A stretch of DNA of 9,543 nt from Planctomycetaceae bacterium (GCA_024642765.1 JAHEAM010000049.1:3444-12986); one strand, 5' to 3'; positions 1 through 6,357 are shown, counted from the first letter of the stretch. The notes: generated by a model not told the origin, from the sequence alone. A program made the numbers and translations.

Positions 1-2
1 GG

Positions 3-734
3 AACACCACTCGCTATGCTTTGTTTCGTTCGACTTGGGATTACTTCGATCGTTTCAATGAATTCTCAAAATGGTTGAAACGAGTCTCAGCAGCCACAAA
101 AACTATCAACCCAATTGAAACGATTTACTGGAACATCGATAAGTTTTACTTGCGCGATCTCGAACAGAAAGGGGTACGGATACCTCCTACTCTCTTTATC
201 GAACGCGGCGACTCGCGGACTCTGCAAGAAATCCTGTTGCCGGAGTCTTGGGGCGAGGTCATTATCAAACCCGCCGTTTCTGGAGCGGCCCGCCATACCT
301 ATCGTATATGTCGCAAAGACATTACCTCCTACGAAGAAATCTTTCATCAGCTGATTGCCAACGAAAGAATGCTCGTCCAAGAATTTCAGTCCAATATTGT
401 GAGCCGAGGCGAAGTATCGTTTGTTGTCTTCGGTGGGAAATTCAGTCACGCCATCCTGAAGACGGCAAAGGCCGGTGATTTTCGTGTGCAAGAAGACTTT
501 GGCGGAACGATTGTCGACTATGTTCCAACCGAAAAAGAAATCGCGATGGCAGAAAACGCTGTATCCGTGTGCGACCCAACGCCCATTTACGCTCGCGTCG
601 ACGTTTTTTGGGATAATCGCGACCAATTGAGTTTAGGTGAGATTGAATTGATCGAACCAGAATTGTGGTTTCGCAAAAATAAATTGGCCGCCCAATTATG
701 CGCCAATGCGATTTGCGAGCATATCGCAAAATAA
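3..734 (+). CDS. ATP-grasp domain protein (RimK/DcsG-like), 5' partial
   Basis: The reading frame is open to the left edge, so the true start lies outside the window; a TTG at 21 is only an internal codon of the same frame. The visible part has the layout of ATP-grasp carboxylate-amine ligases, which use ATP to activate a carboxylate as an acyl-phosphate and join it to an amine. Seen: a helical lead-in (WDYFDRFNEFSKWL), a segment like the family's 'NK.YL.dL..~Gv..PPT' stretch (IDKFYLRDLEQKGVRIPPT), the ATP-binding strand IIKP (Lys codon at 267), the adenine-contacting strand LVQEF, and a C-terminal metal-binding part with ARVDV and GEIELIEPELWF. The last motif is typical of stand-alone ATP-grasp proteins often annotated as glutathione-synthetase-like or DcsG-like. 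The substrate cannot be told from sequence. It ends at TAA, and the next gene starts about 135 bp downstream on the same strand. The family call is firm; the specific function is unknown. Confidence 0.85.
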   Translation, partial: NTTRYALFRSTWDYFDRFNEFSKWLKRVSAATKTINPIETIYWNIDKFYLRDLEQKGVRIPPTLFIERGDSRTLQEILLPESWGEVIIKPAVSGAARHTYRICRKDITSYEEIFHQLIANERMLVQEFQSNIVSRGEVSFVVFGGKFSHAILKTAKAGDFRVQEDFGGTIVDYVPTEKEIAMAENAVSVCDPTPIYARVDVFWDNRDQLSLGEIELIEPELWFRKNKLAAQLCANAICEHIAK

Positions 735-870
735 TAACGGTCTCTGGATGCCGATAGGTAGTTGTATCTAGTACGGCAATGGGCCAAGATATGAACGCCT
801 GGACCAATGCTAGACGTGCATGGTCGACGCTTGGCACACAACATGACCGACGGATAAATGGTGGTTGACC

Positions 871-1617
871 ATGCCGAATTGGTATACTTCAAAGATTACA
901 AACAAAATGGATTGGGCTGACGGCCTATTCACTCTTCGAATTGATGCCCGCGGCGTTCAACCCTACGACCCAGGCCAATTCTTGCATTTGGCAATTCAAC
1001 AGCCAGACGGGCATGTGATCAATCGGCCGTATTCGGTTGCCAGCCCATACGGAGACGAAATTGAATTTTTTATCGTCGAGGTTGCTGACGGCAAACTCAC
1101 TCCGCAGTTTCGGCATGTTAATGTGGGCGATGAAATTCTTGTGAGCGAAAATGCAGCTGGCAGTTTTACACTTGCAAAAACGCCAAGCGCAAAGTGCATT
1201 TGGTTGATCGCAACAGGGACAGGCATCGCTCCCTATATTGCCATGCTTCGTGACAAAGAGATTTGGCAACGCTATCAAAAAATTGTACTGGTCCACGGCA
1301 CGCGTTACGTTCGCGACCTTGGTTACCGCGAGGAACTTTGTGCCCTGCGGGAAAGTCGAGCGGACCAATTCACCTACCTGCCAGCGATCACTAGAGAGGA
1401 GCACAAGTGCGCCCTCAACGGCCGACTTACGACGCTGCTGCAAGATCGCTCACTGGAGAAAGCGGCGAAGTGCGAGATTGCTCATGATACGACCGCCATT
1501 ATGCTGTGCGGAAATCCAGACATGCTCAACGAAATGGAACAGCAACTTATCGATCGCAACTTGAAGAAACATCGTTCCAAAGCCCCAGGTAATATCGTCG
1601 CCGAACGCTACTGGTAA
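871..1617 (+). CDS. fpr: Ferredoxin/flavodoxin-NADP+ reductase (Fpr type)
   Basis: A 248-residue FAD flavoprotein that moves electrons between NADPH and ferredoxin or flavodoxin in the cytoplasm, supplying reducing power for biosynthesis, radical-SAM enzymes and oxidative-stress recovery. The N-terminal FAD-binding barrel carries RPYS (residues 52-55), and GKLT (74-77) lies at the place of the family's phosphate-contact loop. The NADP-binding half has ATGTGIAPY (114-122) and CGNPDM (from Cys213). The chain ends in ERYW, matching the short aromatic C-terminus of bacterial Fpr proteins (E. coli ends EHYW); the terminal aromatic stacks on the flavin. I chose the ATG at 871 because MPNWYTSKIT aligns with the E. 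coli N-terminus MADWVTGKVT and a GGTGG lies just upstream. A TTG at 865 would add two residues. The length is normal for the family and no key motif is missing. The ATP-grasp gene lies upstream on the same strand, but the 136-bp gap gives no strong reason to call an operon. Confidence 0.93.
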   Translation: MPNWYTSKITNKMDWADGLFTLRIDARGVQPYDPGQFLHLAIQQPDGHVINRPYSVASPYGDEIEFFIVEVADGKLTPQFRHVNVGDEILVSENAAGSFTLAKTPSAKCIWLIATGTGIAPYIAMLRDKEIWQRYQKIVLVHGTRYVRDLGYREELCALRESRADQFTYLPAITREEHKCALNGRLTTLLQDRSLEKAAKCEIAHDTTAIMLCGNPDMLNEMEQQLIDRNLKKHRSKAPGNIVAERYW

Positions 1618-1852
1618 TTTTTCCACTCGCCTAAAGCCGAAAACAACTTCGCAGATTTCGCTAATGAGCCGCAGGACTTGGGCCGTTTTGCTAGGTCAAA
1701 GCTACGCTGTAAACCGATTTTGTGTCTGTCGTGCGAAATGTGTTTTCTTGGCAAACAATCTCGTGCGCCGTGTCTCGTCCGAAACCTGCTAGCGAATTTG
1801 AAATGCACTAGGCCACTTTTTGCAAATGGTTCAAACTGTTGCTTTCGTATTG

Positions 1853-1861
1853 GGAAAGGAG
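1853..1861 (+). promoter_or_regulatory. Ribosome binding site deciding the start of the GlsB-like gene
   Basis: GGAAAGGAG lies about 7-8 nt before the ATG at 1869. It falls inside the longer reading frame that opens with TTG at 1839, so it argues that translation starts at 1869 and not at 1839. Confidence 0.7.
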
Positions 1862-1868
1862 TTTGGAT

Positions 1869-2228
1869 ATGGACTTGGAGCACCTAAGAAGTTTTGCGAA
1901 TATCGCGTTGACTTGGATCGGATTTGGTACCGTCGTTGGGTTAGTTGCCAAGGCCATTATGCCGGGGCGCGATCCCGGTGGAACCATCGCGACATTAATG
2001 ATGGGAATTGCTGGTACGCTGATTGGATGTGCAATTTTGAAGTTGTTTTATCCTGCCAGCAACATCGACCCGATCAGCATGGAGGGTTTCGCTGTGGGCG
2101 GGGGCGGCGCTTTGATTTTGCTGTTGTTCTACAAAGTGCTTGGCGGCTATTGGTTTACAGAAGGTGAGCTTGTTTCTCAGCGTCACCGTCGTCGCCGGCG
2201 ACGATTCAATTCGGTTTTGGACGAATAG
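1869..2228 (+). CDS. GlsB/YeaQ/YmgE family stress-response membrane protein
   Basis: A 119-residue predicted inner-membrane protein of the transglycosylase-associated (PF04226-type) family. Three hydrophobic segments can be seen, at about residues 10-29, 39-60 and 74-92. The family hallmark is the glycine-rich junction after the first helix, GLVAKAIMPGRDPGG (24-38), followed by TIATLMMGIAGTLIG and a third glycine-rich helix. Members are small hydrophobic proteins linked to stress responses, and no biochemical activity is established. The usual protein is about 80-90 residues. This one has a hydrophilic C-terminal extension containing RHRRRRRRF (105-113), likely cytosolic under the positive-inside rule. 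The start at 1869 is supported by a strong Shine-Dalgarno; the TTG at 1839 is rejected. About 250 bp of non-coding sequence separates it from fpr, so it is probably transcribed alone. Its stop faces that of selB across 60 bp. Confidence 0.9.
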   Translation: MDLEHLRSFANIALTWIGFGTVVGLVAKAIMPGRDPGGTIATLMMGIAGTLIGCAILKLFYPASNIDPISMEGFAVGGGGALILLLFYKVLGGYWFTEGELVSQRHRRRRRRFNSVLDE

Positions 2229-2288
2229 AGAATTTGTTTAGATCTTGGAACAAACGGTACCGCTCGAATCTGCCGGGCTATTCTGAAG

Positions 2289-4217
2289 TTATTCTCTCGT
2301 TTGATTCCATATGCGGATATCCCCATCGCGTTTTGTAAATTGAAGTCGGTCCAAATATTCGCACAGCGGAACGGTATGTTTGCGAGTCAAATCAAACACA
2401 GCCTTGATATCACTGACGGTCAGCTTGGGGGTTGCCTTAAACGCTGTTTGAATTTTCTCGAGCATTGTCCGCCAAGTTTCAGTGTGGACGACCCATTCGT
2501 TATCAATCTGAATTAACAGTCCCGCGTCCACGGCCAACTTGACCAATTGTTGGACGGAATGCTTGTTTTTGGTGGCAGTTGCAGTGATCTGCGCAGGTGT
2601 CGGCGGCGTGACTCCACCGTTTTTGATTCGCTGCACGATGTCTTCAAAAAGTAGCCGTTCACCTTTGCTGAGTTGCGGACCGTGGCCCTCTAAAGCAACG
2701 TTTGCCCCTGTGACAACCACTTGTTTTCTAGCAACAAGAGTTTGAACGGCGCTGCGAAACAGTTCAAGCGTCGGCAAGTAATCAAATCGACTTTGAAGGT
2801 CCAACAGCGGATGCCCCAGTCGCAACGGGTACTTGTCGTGGAGGCGTTTAAGTGCAGTCACGATCAAGGAGCTTAGTTCGGAAACACGCACCTTGTGCAC
2901 TGTGATTTGTCGTTCCTTACTGAGCGAGACGCGCACGACCGTTTTCTCGTCGAGCAATTGCGTCAAAATTTTAGTCGCGTTGCCAACGCCAGATAATCGC
3001 ACTAAATCAAGCGGCATCCACTCGGAAAATCCCAGTAAGAAAATTGCTGCCGCAACTCTTTCACGCTCGTCATTTGAGGAAAGTTGCGCGAGGTACTCCC
3101 AATCAAGGTCCGTTGGTCGCGCCGTTTGCAGCCTGTTTGGAAACAAGACTCGACCACCACCAAGCGTTTCGACTGGCGATTCCAACCGCACAACAAACGG
3201 TTGCCCCCAAACGGCAACAACTGGTTCTTTGAGATAGGCGACAGCCGTGCCAGTTTCGCCAGCTGCTAATTCCTTGGAGTGCGCCGGCAAACGCAAATTC
3301 GCTGCTACTTCTGTCGTGCCCAAATGCAATTTAACGCGAACGCGGTCCCGAATGGGACGAGTGATTCCCGCTAGGGCAAACAGTTCCACACCGACCTGTT
3401 GCGTCGGCACAAGATGCCCAGGCGAAGCAATTTCATCGCCGCGCTGAATCGAGTCATGGTGAATGCCCGTTAAGTTGATTGCGGCTCGTTGACCACGTCC
3501 GAGTGATTCAGTGGTGGCATCATGATTCTGAAGTCCACGAATACGCGCGGTAAGGCCACGCGGCTGAATCTCAACCGTTTCACCAATGGACAGCCTACCG
3601 CTGGCGACGCTGCCCGTAACAATCGTTCCGAATCCATCTGCCGTGAACGTTCGATCGATCGCCATGCGAAAGGGATCATTTTCTGCGCCCCGGCGAAATT
3701 CGAAGGCTAAATTGGCAATTCTGCCGAGTTCTAATTTCAGTTCTTCAATTCCTGCACCTGTTTTGCTACTGACTCGCATGAGCGGAGCTTGCGCCAAAAA
3801 CGTGTCTTGGACTAAATCGCGAACTTCGGCTTCAACCAATTCACACCAATCTTCATCCACCATATCGATCTTGGTTACCACGATAATGCCGTATTTAAGG
3901 TTCAACAATCGCAAGATGTCGAGATGTTCACGTGTTTGTTGTTTGATGGAATCGTCGGCAGCGACGATTAACATGACCATGTCCATTCCCGTTGCGCCGG
4001 CCAACATTTGGCGAACGAATCGTTCGTGCCCGGGAACATCGACGATTCCCAATTGAAACTCACCTACTAAAAGTTTGGCGTAGCCAAGTTCAATGGTGAT
4101 ACCTCGTTTTTTCTCTTCGGGAAGGCGATCCGTGTCCACTCCAGTTAGGGCGCGGATCAACGAGGTCTTTCCGTGGTCGATATGCCCGGCGGTACCTAGG
4201 ATCAGGTATTTCTGCAT
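2289..4217 (-). CDS. selB: Selenocysteine-specific translation elongation factor SelB
   Basis: A 642-residue GTPase that carries selenocysteyl-tRNA(Sec) to the ribosome at UGA codons followed by a SECIS hairpin. The N-terminal EF-Tu-like G domain is intact: G1 GHIDHGKT (11-18), switch region RGITIELG (38-45), G3 DVPGHE (60-65) and G4 TKID (115-118), with SSKTGAG as the G5 region. The N-terminal pattern ILGTAGHIDHGKTS...DTDRLPEEKKRGITIELG is characteristic of SelB and separates it from EF-Tu and IF2. Two beta-barrel domains follow (including FGTIVTGSV and GLQNHDATTESLGRGQRAA-like stretches). The last ~250 residues fit the C-terminal winged-helix array that binds SECIS RNA. The length is normal. 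I chose the ATG at 4217 because homologues start a few residues before ILGTAGH; an in-frame ATG at 4235 would add six residues. No selA, selD or tRNA(Sec) is visible in the window. Its presence implies that the organism makes selenoproteins. Confidence 0.95.
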   Translation of the reverse strand: MQKYLILGTAGHIDHGKTSLIRALTGVDTDRLPEEKKRGITIELGYAKLLVGEFQLGIVDVPGHERFVRQMLAGATGMDMVMLIVAADDSIKQQTREHLDILRLLNLKYGIIVVTKIDMVDEDWCELVEAEVRDLVQDTFLAQAPLMRVSSKTGAGIEELKLELGRIANLAFEFRRGAENDPFRMAIDRTFTADGFGTIVTGSVASGRLSIGETVEIQPRGLTARIRGLQNHDATTESLGRGQRAAINLTGIHHDSIQRGDEIASPGHLVPTQQVGVELFALAGITRPIRDRVRVKLHLGTTEVAANLRLPAHSKELAAGETGTAVAYLKEPVVAVWGQPFVVRLESPVETLGGGRVLFPNRLQTARPTDLDWEYLAQLSSNDERERVAAAIFLLGFSEWMPLDLVRLSGVGNATKILTQLLDEKTVVRVSLSKERQITVHKVRVSELSSLIVTALKRLHDKYPLRLGHPLLDLQSRFDYLPTLELFRSAVQTLVARKQVVVTGANVALEGHGPQLSKGERLLFEDIVQRIKNGGVTPPTPAQITATATKNKHSVQQLVKLAVDAGLLIQIDNEWVVHTETWRTMLEKIQTAFKATPKLTVSDIKAVFDLTRKHTVPLCEYLDRLQFTKRDGDIRIWNQTRE

Positions 4218-4256
4218 GTTTCTCACGTTTCTCATTAATCGAAATAACCGATTCCT

Positions 4257-4285
4257 AAGTTAGCACCCGCAATTTCATTTGACAA
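4257..4285 (-). promoter_or_regulatory. Candidate selB promoter
   Basis: On the minus strand, TTGTCA (4285-4280) resembles a -35 box (five of six consensus bases). A TAACTT (4262-4257) follows after exactly 17 bp as a weak -10 (three of six). Transcription would begin near 4250, giving a leader of about 30 nt to the ATG at 4217. This is a pattern match only, and sigma-70 consensus rules may not hold well in this organism. Confidence 0.3.
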
Positions 4286-4308
4286 CGAAGGGGAGCAAAA
4301 CTTATGCA
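4279..4308 (+). promoter_or_regulatory. Candidate response-regulator promoter
   Basis: A perfect TTGACA (4279-4284) is followed after 18 bp by TATGCA (4303-4308), a poor -10 with only its first three bases matching. If used, the transcript would have a leader of roughly 220 nt before the ATG at 4541, including both hairpins. The -35 shares its bases with the candidate selB -35 on the other strand. Confidence 0.25.
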
Positions 4309-4410
4309 ACATACGGTTTAACGCAATTGTGTGGTGTCCAATCAGGGAATTCGGCATGAGTTTGTTTCTTTCAGTCAAACTTTAAGGGTTAGCCAATCGA
4401 TAACAATCGA

Positions 4411-4438
4411 ACACGAGTCTTCTGGATGAAGATCGTGT
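4411..4438 (+). promoter_or_regulatory. Hairpin upstream of the response regulator
   Basis: ACACGA pairs with TCGTGT and TCTTC pairs with GAAGA, giving an 11-bp stem with one bulged G at 4417 and the five-base loop TGGAT. No U-run follows on either side, so it does not look like an intrinsic terminator. It ends about 100 nt before the ATG at 4541. It could be a leader structure or an operator dyad. Confidence 0.45.
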
Positions 4439-4466
4439 GGTGGGCCGCGCGTGGAAAATACTCAAC

Positions 4467-4479
4467 GCCGCTGCGCGGC
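4467..4479 (+). promoter_or_regulatory. Short GC-rich hairpin upstream of the response regulator
   Basis: GCCGC and GCGGC flank a three-base loop TGC, giving a compact, perfectly paired GC stem about 60 nt before the ATG at 4541. With the hairpin at 4411-4438 it suggests a structured leader. A five-base stem alone can arise by chance. Confidence 0.3.
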
Positions 4480-4540
4480 AACACTACGTTTCGTGGGAGC
4501 TAGGGATTGGCTCGATACCTTAATTGGGAGCAGCAATCCG

Positions 4541-5014
4541 ATGAATAAATTGTCTAAGCCTGTGATTCTTGTGATCGATTCCGACGCCCTAACCATGACG
4601 GCGACGGCAGCCACGTTGCACAGCATTGGAAATGAAGTTCATTGTGCCCAAGATCGCGCCGCTGCGCGTCAGGCCGCTTCTAACCTGGAGTTGGATCTGA
4701 TCATTTGCGATGTCAATGTTGGGCGCGAAGACGGTGTAGCGATTTGTGAAGAGCTACGCCAATTGCCCGATTGCAGTGATGTTCCCGTAATGTTTGTTTC
4801 GTCGACTCAGATGCCTGCGGTGGCCTCAAGGTGTTTTCAAAACGGTTCGGCATTCTTTATTAAGAAACCGTTTGCACCGCAACTGCTCATTGAGTTGGTC
4901 GACAAGGCACTGTGGATGCCGCACCTGATCAAGTCGCATGTTCATCGCCCACACATTCCGATGAGCGCATTCGGCCGCGCGGCCGCCGCCGTCAATCGAC
5001 AGTCTGTCGAATAA
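4541..5014 (+). CDS. Stand-alone response regulator (CheY-like receiver domain)
   Basis: A 157-residue protein made almost entirely of one receiver domain. It would be phosphorylated on aspartate by a partner histidine kinase and pass the signal on by protein contacts. Seen: the acidic pocket in VIDSDA (Asp13 and Asp15), the phospho-acceptor Asp57 in LIICDVN, a hydroxyl residue at the conserved Thr/Ser position in VMFVSST (Ser87 or Ser88), and the conserved Lys109 before Pro110 in FIKKPF. All residues needed for phosphorylation are present. There is no DNA-binding or enzymatic output domain, only a ~30-residue tail rich in His, Arg and Ala. I chose the ATG at 4541 because the domain begins six or seven residues later and GGGAG lies about 10 nt upstream; a GTG at 4451 would add 30 residues with no family match. 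No kinase gene is adjacent, so the partner is unknown. Confidence 0.85.
   Translation: MNKLSKPVILVIDSDALTMTATAATLHSIGNEVHCAQDRAAARQAASNLELDLIICDVNVGREDGVAICEELRQLPDCSDVPVMFVSSTQMPAVASRCFQNGSAFFIKKPFAPQLLIELVDKALWMPHLIKSHVHRPHIPMSAFGRAAAAVNRQSVE
4972..4985. repeat. 14-bp perfect GC palindrome in the response-regulator tail
   Basis: CGGCCGCGCGGCCG reads the same on both strands. It lies inside the coding sequence for the Ala-rich tail. It is clear in the sequence; any function is unknown. Confidence 0.5.
4996..5010. repeat. Inverted repeat spanning the end of the response-regulator gene
   Basis: TCGACAG and CTGTCGA flank a single central T: seven-base perfect arms ending just before the TAA at 5012-5014. 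CTGTCGAAT occurs again as a direct repeat at 5029-5037. The spacer is too short for a good hairpin loop unless the inner pairs open, and no U-run follows. A protein-binding dyad or chance are both possible. Confidence 0.4.
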
Positions 5015-5082
5015 AAGTCGAATTGCACCTGTCGAATGGGACTGAGTTGCCGTTTGCCGATTCGCAGCGAAGGATTAAGATC

Positions 5083-5160
5083 ATGACTGTATCATCATTT
5101 TTATCACAAAATCGGCAAGCGAAAAGAAAGCAAAAACGGTATGGAGACGCAGGCATTTGA
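5083..5160 (+). CDS. Possible 25-residue leader ORF overlapping the M42 peptidase start
   Basis: ATG at 5083 opens 25 codons ending in TGA at 5158-5160. It has a better ribosome binding site (AAGGA at 5070-5074, 8 nt spacing) than the downstream peptidase gene. The peptide is basic in its second half (QAKRKQKRYG) and matches nothing I know. It ends 20 nt inside the peptidase reading frame, in a different frame, an arrangement that can couple translation of the second gene to the first. It may equally be chance. Confidence 0.25.
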   Translation: MTVSSFLSQNRQAKRKQKRYGDAGI

Positions 5161-6211
5161 GTTTCTGAAAAATCTACTCGAAGCTCCTGGTGTTTCCGGC
5201 GCTGAACATGAGGTACAGCAAGTCGTTGCGACCTATGCAAAGTCTTTTGGCGCCAATCTGCGATCCGACCTGCATGGCAACTTGATTGTTTCGGCGAACG
5301 AAACCAGCGAGACTAGGATGATGTTTGCCGGGCATGCCGATCAAATCGGTTTGATCGTTTCCTATATTGACGATAACGGATTTATCTTCACGCAAACCGT
5401 TGGCGGATGGGATCCACAGCAGTTGATTGGTCAAACGGTTGTGATTTGGTCGCAGAACGGTGGCGTTCCCGGCGTTATTTCGCGGAAGGCGATCCACTTG
5501 CTAGACGAAGCCGAACGGAAGAAAGTGGTCGATCCGCGTGCACTTTGGATCGATATTGGTTGTTCATCTCGAGCCGAAACCGAAGCTTTGGTTCGCGTGG
5601 GAGATACTGCGACTTTAAAACTAGGATTGACGCGACTTCGCAACGATCGCATTACTGGGCCTGCGATGGACAATCGAACAGGACTGTGGGTGGTTGTCGA
5701 AGGTCTGCGGCGCGCAATGCTGGCCGGCAGTTTAAAGGCTGGCGTGTTTGCGGTAGCAACTGTTCAAGAGGAAATTGGGCTCCGAGGCGCGCAAACGGCA
5801 GCCTACTCTATCAACCCGCATATCGGGATCGCAGTCGATGTAACGCACGCGACAGACTGCCCTGATATAGATCCGAAACAGCAAGGAACCGTTGGCTTGG
5901 GAAAAGGTGCGGTGATCGTTCGTGGGCCGAACATGAGTCCAATGGTTTCAAGTCGCTTGGTTGAGTTGGCACAAAAGAATGCGATCGCTCACCAAATCAC
6001 GGCACTAGGAAAAGCTGCTCCAAACGATAGCAATCCATTGCAAGTTTCTCGTGGCGGAGTGGCAACTGGTTTGGTCGCTGTTCCCAACCGCTACATGCAC
6101 AGTGCGGTTGAGACAGTTTCATTGCTGGACCTAGAGCATTGCGCGAACTTGTTATCGACCTTTGCGTGTTCTGTTTCGAGCGCCGAAGAATTTTTGCCCA
6201 TGTATAGTTAA
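5141..6211 (+). CDS. M42 family metallo-aminopeptidase (glutamyl aminopeptidase / FrvX-like)
   Basis: A 356-residue cytoplasmic di-metal peptidase of the M42 family, whose members form dodecameric tetrahedral shells (TET) that trim N-terminal residues from short peptides. All family metal and catalytic residues are visible: His65 and Asp67 in AGHADQIG, bridging Asp177 in GPAMDNRTG, the catalytic/metal Glu pair 210-211 in VQEEIGLRGA, Asp233 in AVDVTHATD, and His320 in PNRYMHSAVETV. The N-terminus LLEAPGVSGAEHEV is typical of the family, and the insertion between residues ~70 and ~160 fits the dimerisation domain. Length is normal. The ATG at 5141 fits the family start but has only a weak A-rich ribosome binding region (AAAGAAAG), perhaps because it is reached from the overlapping small ORF. 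Substrate specificity (Glu/Asp, Lys or broad) cannot be read from sequence. It is often annotated as endoglucanase by old misassignment. Confidence 0.93.
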   Translation: METQAFEFLKNLLEAPGVSGAEHEVQQVVATYAKSFGANLRSDLHGNLIVSANETSETRMMFAGHADQIGLIVSYIDDNGFIFTQTVGGWDPQQLIGQTVVIWSQNGGVPGVISRKAIHLLDEAERKKVVDPRALWIDIGCSSRAETEALVRVGDTATLKLGLTRLRNDRITGPAMDNRTGLWVVVEGLRRAMLAGSLKAGVFAVATVQEEIGLRGAQTAAYSINPHIGIAVDVTHATDCPDIDPKQQGTVGLGKGAVIVRGPNMSPMVSSRLVELAQKNAIAHQITALGKAAPNDSNPLQVSRGGVATGLVAVPNRYMHSAVETVSLLDLEHCANLLSTFACSVSSAEEFLPMYS

Positions 6212-6242
6212 AATTGGCTTAAGTAGAATTTGTCGGCGCATT

Positions 6243-6275
6243 AAAAAAGGGCCGCTTGAAATCAAGCATGCCCTT
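6243..6275 (-). terminator. Rho-independent terminator for the lipoprotein gene
   Basis: Read on the minus strand, AAGGGC pairs with GCCCTT and GCTTG with CAAGC, separated by a small internal loop and closed by a four-base loop. It is followed by a T-run (6248-6243). It lies about 80 bp past the lipoprotein stop. On the plus strand the hairpin has no U-run after it, so it would end the M42 transcript only weakly. Confidence 0.75.
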
Positions 6276-6308
6276 ATGTATTTCATCATCGTATGTATTT
6301 CATCATCG
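6275..6308. repeat. Perfect 17-bp tandem duplication
   Basis: TATGTATTTCATCATCG occurs twice back to back (6275-6291 and 6292-6308) with no mismatch. It lies in the convergent intergenic region, next to the terminator stem. An identical tandem copy suggests a recent slippage duplication. Confidence 0.9.
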
Positions 6309-6313
6309 ATGGT

Positions 6314-6350
6314 GTGGCATGTACCAGCGCCGAAGGCGAAAGGATGCCAC
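6314..6350. repeat. Nested hairpin (GTGGCAT ... ATGCCAC with inner CGCC-GAA-GGCG)
   Basis: Seven-base outer arms (6314-6320 and 6344-6350) enclose an inner perfect stem CGCC/GGCG with loop GAA (6328-6338). It sits just past the lipoprotein stop codon and so would be in that gene's 3' untranslated region. It may be a copy of an interspersed palindromic repeat, or simply a 3' stabilising structure. There is only one copy in the window. Confidence 0.5.
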
Positions 6351-6357
6351 CCAGTTA

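Larger units (their letters stand above)
4236..4540. other. Divergent intergenic region between selB and the response regulator
   Basis: About 305 bp without a convincing gene. It holds candidate promoters in both directions around 4257-4308, two hairpins at 4411-4438 and 4467-4479, and a minimal ORF of five codons (4304-4321) preceded by an AAGGGGAG Shine-Dalgarno-like run. The response-regulator frame is open back to a GTG at 4451, but that stretch has no ribosome binding site and encodes nothing recognisable. No tRNA cloverleaf, in particular no tRNA(Sec), was found. Confidence 0.6.

Noticed and set aside
1839..1868. TTG at 1839 as the start of the GlsB-like protein
   Set aside because: The strong GGAAAGGAG lies inside this segment and points to the ATG at 1869.
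2227..2297. AGAGAAT ... ATTCTCT inverted repeat across the convergent GlsB/selB gap as a bidirectional terminator
   Set aside because: The arms are about 57 nt apart, A/T-rich and without T-runs; likely chance.
4451..4540. GTG at 4451 as the start of the response regulator
   Set aside because: No ribosome site precedes it, the 30 extra residues match nothing, and the segment contains a hairpin. The ATG at 4541 sits just before the domain.
4240..4540. tRNA(Sec) or another RNA gene next to selB
   Set aside because: No T-loop (GGTTCGAATCC-like) or acceptor stem pairing was found. The hairpins present do not form a cloverleaf.
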